IMG/VR virus record: IMGVR_UViG_3300032307_000289
Location: 1 to 37,642 of that record
Strand: one strand, 5' to 3'
DNA from: a virus
DNA: 37,642 nt
The position numbers were made by a program, and so were the translations under genes. Below are positions 32,932 through 37,642 of the stretch, in pieces. The number at the start of each line of letters is the position of its first letter. Position 1 is the stretch's first letter. The notes below the pieces were generated by a model. It was not told where the DNA came from, did no database searches, and saw only the letters and a program-made list of their open reading frames with translations.

Positions 32932-33900
32932 ATGGCAACCTACAACAGTTTTAAAAGAATAGCGTCAGATTCGTTTGTTGCTAACACAATTACCTCAGCG
33001 GATATTTCTGACGGAGCAGTGACCAACGGAAAACTGGCGCCTGACTCAGTGGTACAAGCTGACATTGCTCCACTTGCTATTGGCGCAAGTCAATTAGCAG
33101 CCGCAGTTGACCTCAGCACACGAACTGTGACCTATCGTACTATAGGCAATACGGATATCAGTGCATCGGCAAACATAGGAGCTGATAAATTGGCTAGCGG
33201 TGCAGCCACAACTAATTTGGGATATACTCCGTTAAACATTAATGGTACTTCTATGGGTGGTCCGTTACGAACCACTGCTGGAAGTGCGTCCGCACCGGCT
33301 ATAGCACTGAGCGGAAACACCAATACTGGAATTTTCTTTGGTAACGATAATACTGTGCGTATTAGTACAGCAGGAGTAGAACGAGCAAGATTTGACCCTA
33401 ATGGTCGTTTCTTGCAAGGTACTGCCCAAGCTAGCGGAAGTCCAATGTTTCAAAGTACTGGAACTGGAGGCTGGTTGTATAATAATCAACTAGGTGCAGG
33501 CACTGGCTGGCAAGAAATTAACGGCGGCTTTGGCTGGACTGGATATGAGCGTGGCGGGAGCAATTTTAATTACGGCAATGGAAGATACACTATTCCAGTT
33601 TCAGGCTTCTATAATTTCCAATGGTTAGCATATCAACACAACGACACTAGTTGGACCAGTGCAACCGGACACATGCACATGGGTCTAAGTAAAAGCGGCG
33701 CCATAAATTCAGGCGGCGGCAGAACTCCACACGGAATTTGGAGTCACGGTAACGGTAGCCCATATCCGCACGGATTAAGTTGGCAGATTGACACTTACTA
33801 CAACGCCGGCGAATATGCCGCCGTGTATGCCTGCTGGACCAGCAATAACAATAGATTCCACGCAAGTCACTCGTTTTTTAACGGTTACTTGATAGGATAA
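32932..33900 (+). CDS. C1q-like short tail fibre, tandem copy 3 (322 aa)
   Basis: Third paralogue, beginning MATYNSFKRIASDSFVANT. The stem shows repeated AI/LA units (ISDGAVTNGKLAPDSVVQAD), DLSTRTVTYRTIGNTDI, NLGYTPLNINGTSMGGPL and GNTNTGIFFGNDNTVRIST followed by RARFDPNGRFL, a classic fibre segment. The C1q-like head starts near residue 171 (PMFQSTGTGGWLYNNQ), with GRYTIPVSGFYNFQWLAY, NAGEYAAVYACW and the end HSFFNGYLIG. The upstream AGGA (32917-32920) again lies in the last codons of the previous gene, but 11 bases from the ATG. A late-promoter octamer overlaps its own stop codon. Confidence 0.72.
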   Translation: MATYNSFKRIASDSFVANTITSADISDGAVTNGKLAPDSVVQADIAPLAIGASQLAAAVDLSTRTVTYRTIGNTDISASANIGADKLASGAATTNLGYTPLNINGTSMGGPLRTTAGSASAPAIALSGNTNTGIFFGNDNTVRISTAGVERARFDPNGRFLQGTAQASGSPMFQSTGTGGWLYNNQLGAGTGWQEINGGFGWTGYERGGSNFNYGNGRYTIPVSGFYNFQWLAYQHNDTSWTSATGHMHMGLSKSGAINSGGGRTPHGIWSHGNGSPYPHGLSWQIDTYYNAGEYAAVYACWTSNNNRFHASHSFFNGYLIG

Positions 33901-33903
33901 ATA
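33896..33903 (+). promoter_or_regulatory. T4-like late promoter (GATAAATA) before last plus-strand gene
   Basis: An exact GATAAATA that overlaps the stop codon of the third C1q-like gene and lies 19 bases before the ATG at 33923. The ribosome-binding site CGGAGA follows. Part of the octamer comes from the coding sequence GGA-TAA, so chance contributes; the match and spacing still equal those at 20218. Confidence 0.6.
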
Positions 33904-33922
33904 TAACGGAGAATACAAAAAC

Positions 33923-34552
33923 ATGCCTCAATTTTCAGTTTTTTTAACAGCACTAGAAAGCAAGATGCTGGAGCACACAGTGGCTGATCCGTCAGATTGG
34001 ATAGATAATCTAGTTGAATGGAGAGTTAGAATTGCACAAGATGAATATCTTCCAACAGCAATTGAACAGCTCAAAGCTAGCGGTGCTACTGTTATCCCAG
34101 CAACTCGTGATGCTATTATTCTAGCAGTAAATTTACCACCTAAAGATCCTAACTGGACGCCAGTTGAGCGAGACGACCCTACAGACGATTTAGTAGCTGA
34201 ATATACGTTTGATATAGAAGAAGACGATATCAAAATGCTAGCTTGGATGTATGAAAATCCACATACGCATATTCGAAATTGGATCACAGAACGTTGCCAG
34301 ACAGCTATTAAAGAAAAAGCAGATGTAATTTTTAAAGACTTACTAGCTGATCCTACCTGGACTGATCCAATACCAACTGATCCAGCTGCACTAATTGATC
34401 TTGTAGAACTAAAAACTGTTGCTCAGCACTTGGCAGAAACCACAGAGGCGATGGCAATGCTACAGGAAAATATGGCCACAGATGGAGGCGAACCATATTT
34501 GCCCCCTACTATTCCTTTTATGACTTACAAGCATCATAACTCTAATACTTAA
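33923..34552 (+). CDS. Unrecognised acidic helical protein
   Basis: A 209-residue protein I do not recognise. It is strongly acidic (DDPTDDLVAEYTFDIEEDD at about residues 85-103) and mostly helical by pattern, in contrast with the all-beta fibre genes before it. Features include DWIDNLVEWRVRIAQDEYLP near residues 24-43, an internal HTHIRNW, and a Pro-rich stretch DPTWTDPIPTDPA before a C-terminal helix KTVAQHLAETTEAMAMLQEN. No signal peptide or membrane segment. Start supported by CGGAGA and its own candidate late promoter. It is the last gene before the convergent terminator. A fibre-assembly chaperone or a non-virion accessory is possible, but only position suggests it. Confidence 0.6.
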   Translation: MPQFSVFLTALESKMLEHTVADPSDWIDNLVEWRVRIAQDEYLPTAIEQLKASGATVIPATRDAIILAVNLPPKDPNWTPVERDDPTDDLVAEYTFDIEEDDIKMLAWMYENPHTHIRNWITERCQTAIKEKADVIFKDLLADPTWTDPIPTDPAALIDLVELKTVAQHLAETTEAMAMLQENMATDGGEPYLPPTIPFMTYKHHNSNT

Positions 34553-34575
34553 AGATTAAAGAGTAATGCAATAAT

Positions 34576-34601
34576 AAAAAAGCACCTTTGGGTGCTTTTT
34601 T
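34576..34601. terminator. Bidirectional terminator between convergent blocks
   Basis: An AAAAAAGCACC / GGTGCTTTTTT inverted repeat (34576-34586 with 34591-34601) with a four-base loop. It has T-runs in both directions, so it can end both the plus-strand structural transcript and the minus-strand enzyme operon. Confidence 0.9.
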
Positions 34602-34615
34602 AATTGTTATTTGTA

Positions 34616-35158
34616 TTACCTAAAATCTGGACCGTATATCCAACCCACTATGGTATATCTAACTCCGCGAGTTACTGGTGCCACACGATGTACAGTATAA
34701 GATGGAAAAATAGTCATTGTACCCTGTTCTCGAATTTTTTTATCAGTAACAGCCGGCATAAATTCTAAATCACCGCCGTCATACTCTGCAGGATCAGTTA
34801 ACTGTATAGTAAAAGATAATTTTCTAACGCTGTTACCCGACAAAGAGTCGGTGTGCCATGTGTAATGATCTTGCCTGTCAGCTGAATATCTAAACACCAA
34901 AGGCGGATCTTTTTTATTATATCCTTCTAAATGATAGCGGTAAGTTGAAGAATTTGTCAAAAACACTGTTCTAAAAATTTGATCTTCCAGTTGTTCAGAT
35001 AGACCTTCGTTACATATCTGCACACTTCTAAACTGTTTTTGAGTGATGAACTGTCCAAACTTATGAACAGTTCCTTCAACCCATCGAGATGAGTTTTGCA
35101 CAATTTCATCACACTCGGCAGGTGTAAACAGAGGAATTGAAATTGCGCAAGCTACCAT
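34616..35158 (-). CDS. PKHD-type 2OG-Fe(II) hydroxylase
   Basis: A 180-residue non-haem iron dioxygenase. The family couples 2-oxoglutarate decarboxylation to hydroxylation of a protein or small-molecule substrate. Visible motifs: HTD at 102-104 (Fe ligands His102 and Asp104), YDGGDLEF at 126-133, FPSYTVHRVAPVTRGVRY at 151-168 giving the distal Fe ligand His157, and Arg167 ten residues later for 2-oxoglutarate binding. The pattern is close to PiuC/YbiX PKHD hydroxylases, but the protein ends after GWIYGPDFR and lacks their C-terminal helical extension. Its ATG overlaps the halogenase stop by one base (TAATG), implying translational coupling. Substrate unknown; PKHD enzymes are common auxiliary genes in marine T4-like phages. 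Confidence 0.9.
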   Translation of the reverse strand: MVACAISIPLFTPAECDEIVQNSSRWVEGTVHKFGQFITQKQFRSVQICNEGLSEQLEDQIFRTVFLTNSSTYRYHLEGYNKKDPPLVFRYSADRQDHYTWHTDSLSGNSVRKLSFTIQLTDPAEYDGGDLEFMPAVTDKKIREQGTMTIFPSYTVHRVAPVTRGVRYTIVGWIYGPDFR

Positions 35159-36780
35159 TATTCTTTACCGTTATAGATATTTTCTTTAAGATATTGATAA
35201 TGTGATGGAGCAGACTCCATTAAAGAATTAATATACTCTTTCTTTTGATCCCAATAATCCTGTGTCTGGCTAGTGTAAAACTCAGGAACTGAACCATGAC
35301 GAGATTCTATCAACATCTTAACAACTGACATCTGTGTTGGGCTTATTGGTAATGTATGCATGCCTACTAAAATGTCAGGCATGCCTCCCATGCTCTGGTC
35401 TGCTGGTAAGCTATGCGTTTGAAGTAACTTAATTGCCAAGTCACCGGCAGCAGTAGGAGGTAGTTGGTTGAATTTTTTATCAAACATCAACGGATCCATT
35501 TCTATATTTTCAGTAACATGTTGCCAGTATGGAGTATCTCTGCGTGAACTAAACACATAATGATACGTTACAAAATTCTTGAAACTTTCCATAACATAGT
35601 TGGCTATGTAATTAAAATGATCGATATGGATTTTATTGATCTGTTTATTGTGCAATGTTTCGCATAGTTTTAATAACAGTTCTTGAACACTTAGCAGGCC
35701 TGTACTTTCTAAAGGCTCCACAAATGCATAAGATAAACCAACTCCGACACAATTTTTAACCCATGCTCTATCATGAGCGCCATTCTTAATTTGAATTAAT
35801 CTAAATTCGCAAAGTTTGCTTCTTACTGGATTATGCACAGTCATTTCTTCACTGTCTAGATAGTCTTTATACTCTTGCAATGCATCTTCTTCACTGATAA
35901 ATTTGTTGCAAAATACATATCCACTGCCGATTCTATTGTATAATGGTATGTTCCAAACCCATCCGTTGTTGTGCGCTGTACAGTTAGTGACGTTTTCCAT
36001 TTCTATCTCTTTAATAGAGTAAGGAACATGTGTTACCCATGCATGCGTATTTGGCAAATGACTTGAATATGATTCAAACGGTACTCCCATGGCTTGTTCT
36101 AGTAACAGTGATCTGAATCCAGTGCAGTCGATAAACAAGTCAGCTTCTAACGTATCACCGTTATCTAATTTAAGACCACTGATATAACCATCGTCCTCTT
36201 TAATAACCTCTTTAATGTGTGCCATCACATGTACAACTCCTGCCGGAATACACACCTTATCTCTTAAAAAATTACCAAACAATGTAGCATCCATATGATA
36301 GGCAGAATCATTGCGCCAACTGAATCCAGGAAGTTGTCCGTCTTTATTATCAAATATTTTACTTTGATAGATCATAGGCATTGAACTGTATACACTTTCG
36401 TAAAAATCGTTGACATCCAATTCAGGATTCATTATTTTCTTGACATACCAGTCTGTAGCACCTTGTTGTGTATTCTGCAAGTCTTTAATGCCAAACGGAT
36501 AATAAAAGGTTTCGCCTTTTTTATAAAAATTTCTAAATTTAATAGCTAATTTATATGTAGCGTTGCAGTACTCCATCCAATCTTCGTCTTTGAGCCCTAA
36601 CAATCCTAGATACTGATTAATAGTTCCTAGTGTAGATTCACCCACTCCGATAATTGGCACATCGGGAGATTCAACTAATGCAATCTCCATGTCTGGAAAC
36701 TGTTTTGACAGCATGGCTGCGCTCATCCATCCTGAGCTGCCGCCGCCTGCAATAATAATACGTTTAATTGGTTTTTTCAT
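35158..36780 (-). CDS. Flavin-dependent halogenase (PrnA/VirX1-type)
   Basis: A 540-residue protein, about the length of tryptophan 7-halogenase PrnA. Landmarks: Rossmann FAD motif GGGSSGWMSA at 12-21; IGVGEST at 44-50; Lys77 in ATYKLAIKF, aligned with PrnA catalytic Lys79; DCTGFRS at 218-224 of the FAD domain; the halogenase hallmark WVWNIP at 274-279; and FVEPLESTG at 353-361 with Glu358 in the conserved acidic position. It would oxidise chloride, bromide or iodide with FADH2 and O2 and transfer halogen through the lysine to an electron-rich substrate. No flavin reductase gene lies in the window, so the host would supply FADH2. VirX1 from cyanophage Syn10 is a described viral homologue with broad substrates. 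Start supported by AAGGA. Confidence 0.92.
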   Translation of the reverse strand: MKKPIKRIIIAGGGSSGWMSAAMLSKQFPDMEIALVESPDVPIIGVGESTLGTINQYLGLLGLKDEDWMEYCNATYKLAIKFRNFYKKGETFYYPFGIKDLQNTQQGATDWYVKKIMNPELDVNDFYESVYSSMPMIYQSKIFDNKDGQLPGFSWRNDSAYHMDATLFGNFLRDKVCIPAGVVHVMAHIKEVIKEDDGYISGLKLDNGDTLEADLFIDCTGFRSLLLEQAMGVPFESYSSHLPNTHAWVTHVPYSIKEIEMENVTNCTAHNNGWVWNIPLYNRIGSGYVFCNKFISEEDALQEYKDYLDSEEMTVHNPVRSKLCEFRLIQIKNGAHDRAWVKNCVGVGLSYAFVEPLESTGLLSVQELLLKLCETLHNKQINKIHIDHFNYIANYVMESFKNFVTYHYVFSSRRDTPYWQHVTENIEMDPLMFDKKFNQLPPTAAGDLAIKLLQTHSLPADQSMGGMPDILVGMHTLPISPTQMSVVKMLIESRHGSVPEFYTSQTQDYWDQKKEYINSLMESAPSHYQYLKENIYNGKE

Positions 36781-36805
36781 AAATTGTCCTTGATCCCTCT
36801 TTGGA

Positions 36806-36813
36806 TATTTAGT
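36806..36813 (-). promoter_or_regulatory. Candidate late promoter on minus strand (ACTAAATA)
   Basis: Read on the minus strand the sequence is ACTAAATA, a one-base relative of the GCTAAATA at 7133, in the 41-base gap between the oxygenase and halogenase genes. It lies 25 bases ahead of the halogenase ATG, a spacing close to the sites at 20218 and 33896. It could give the halogenase-hydroxylase pair its own late transcript. Confidence 0.4.
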
Positions 36814-36821
36814 TGTGTGTT

Positions 36822-37454
36822 TTAGATGTAGCCTACATCCTGGCTTTCGCCATTCTTCCAGTAATCTCTGTGGAGATTAAAAGATATAGAAATACGTAAG
36901 TCATCCGTTTTATTTTTTTCTACAGAATGTTGCAGCCAGCCAGGAAATAGTAATAATTTGCCCACTGCTGGTTTAATGTCATATTGTCTATCAGCTATAT
37001 TGCCAAACGGAAACAGTTCCTGACGCATCCACGGTGTAGGATTTGAAATAATAAACATACCATCGTTGCCAGTGGTCTGATAATAATATGTACCTGAAAT
37101 ATATGCGTCTTCGTGTTGATGCCAATCTTGTCCTTGATCCCGACCTGTCTTATTAAACCAACTATGTCGTAAAGCAATAGGAACAGGATGTCGAGCTTGT
37201 GTCTGATCGATATATTTTTTAACGTGTTTTTCGATATATTTTTTTAAATGGGATAGCTCAAAATCTTTAATTGAGTTAGAACGAGCTTTAATATTTGTTT
37301 GTACTCCGTCTTCCCACCCCGGCGGATTGTTAAACGGGTCAGTCTGCTCTATTAGAGGTAACTTTTTTTTAATCTCGTCCTGTATTAGAAAAATTTCCTG
37401 CATTGTACCCTGGTGTTCGTATATTATTGTAGGAAATAATGATTTAACCGGCAT
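36822..37454 (-). CDS. 2OG-Fe(II) oxygenase, PF13759-like
   Basis: A 210-residue protein of the putative 2OG-Fe(II) oxygenase family frequent in marine myoviruses. The N-terminal PVKSLFPTIIYEH matches the family's opening FPTPIY element. Further motifs are LRHSWFNKTGRDQGQDWHQH at 95-114, running on into EDAYISGTYYYQ, and LLLFPGWLQHSVEKN at 167-181 with RISISFN. Likely Fe ligands are His114, Asp116 and distal His176, with Arg187 for 2-oxoglutarate; His112 is a second candidate because the segment reads HQHED. It has a double-stranded beta-helix fold by pattern and no signal peptide. It lies upstream of the halogenase in the same direction. The substrate is unknown; related phage enzymes are annotated but mostly uncharacterised. 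Confidence 0.85.
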   Translation of the reverse strand: MPVKSLFPTIIYEHQGTMQEIFLIQDEIKKKLPLIEQTDPFNNPPGWEDGVQTNIKARSNSIKDFELSHLKKYIEKHVKKYIDQTQARHPVPIALRHSWFNKTGRDQGQDWHQHEDAYISGTYYYQTTGNDGMFIISNPTPWMRQELFPFGNIADRQYDIKPAVGKLLLFPGWLQHSVEKNKTDDLRISISFNLHRDYWKNGESQDVGYI

Positions 37455-37455
37455 A

Positions 37456-37642
37456 TCACAGTCCTTTATCTTTTAAAATTTTTCTACGTTTAAAGTATTG
37501 CCCGTTGAGTGTAAATGGAGTAATTCCAACTTGTTTAATATATTCAGCGTGTGATACAGTGTGCATTGAAATTTTTATGTCCGACTCTGATAACGGGACT
37601 ACATGAGCCAATTCTTTACCTGCAGGAATTGTAATATCTTTA
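37456..37642 (-). CDS. Unknown gene, C-terminal fragment (5' end outside window)
   Basis: The minus-strand frame is open from the window edge to a TGA at 37456-37458, giving 61 residues. They include ITIPAGKELAHVVPLSESD, the segment YIKQVGITPFTLNGQYF and the basic end KRRKILKDKGL. The stop lies one base upstream of the next ATG, and the AAAGGA in its last codons can act as that gene's ribosome-binding site, so it belongs to the same operon. I do not recognise the family, and too little is visible to suggest one. Confidence 0.6.
   Translation of the reverse strand, partial: KDITIPAGKELAHVVPLSESDIKISMHTVSHAEYIKQVGITPFTLNGQYFKRRKILKDKGL

Noticed and set aside
31007-33900. Diversity-generating retroelement acting on the C1q-like heads
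   Set aside because: No reverse transcriptase gene or template/variable repeat pair was seen in the window; the head divergence is ordinary paralogue divergence.

Overview
This window looks like part of the genome of a marine T4-like myovirus, probably a lytic relative of the cyanophages. Three things point there. The reading frame entering at base 1 ends with the C-terminus of a T4 gp23-type major capsid protein. T4-like late-promoter octamers (GATAAATA or a one-base variant) stand in front of several transcription units. Almost all the coding capacity is virion structure plus marine-phage auxiliary enzymes. The sequence is moderately AT-rich, densely packed and has no gene-free stretch over about 150 bp. 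The host cannot be read from the window; a picocyanobacterium is the simplest guess, but other marine bacteria are possible.

Plus strand, 1-34552: capsid and host-recognition block. After the gp23 terminator come a conserved virion protein (552-1517) and a graded series of fibre or adhesin genes: 319, 176, 1247, 1352, 2722 and 3253 codons. They are interleaved with three paralogous proteins of about 100 residues (2525, 11302, 30030) and short structural proteins. The 1247- and 1352-residue proteins are paralogues with a right-handed beta-helix core, and each carries a different inserted domain; in the second it is a LamG/concanavalin-like lectin. The 2722- and 3253-residue proteins are also paralogues. 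Each starts with seven tandem CBM5/12-like modules, continues into a beta-helix interrupted by inserted domains and repeats, then Asp-box propeller-like repeats, and ends in a conserved fibre tail. Three tandem fibre genes with C1q-like heads (31007-33900) and one unknown acidic protein close the block. About 33 kb of the 37.6 kb encodes adhesin-like or virion proteins.

Minus strand, 34616-37642: auxiliary enzyme block, convergent on a shared bidirectional terminator at 34576-34601. In transcription order it holds the 3' end of an unknown gene, a 2OG-Fe(II) oxygenase (PF13759-like), a flavin-dependent halogenase of the PrnA/VirX1 type with all key motifs, and a PKHD-type 2OG-Fe(II) hydroxylase that overlaps the halogenase stop codon by one base.

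The most unusual features are the modular growth of the adhesins (one ~70-residue domain inserted at five places, a nested insertion, and a large helical-repeat expansion in one paralogue) and the compact halogenase/hydroxylase cluster beside these tryptophan- and tyrosine-rich proteins. Whether the enzymes modify the adhesins, host molecules or small metabolites is not decided by the sequence.
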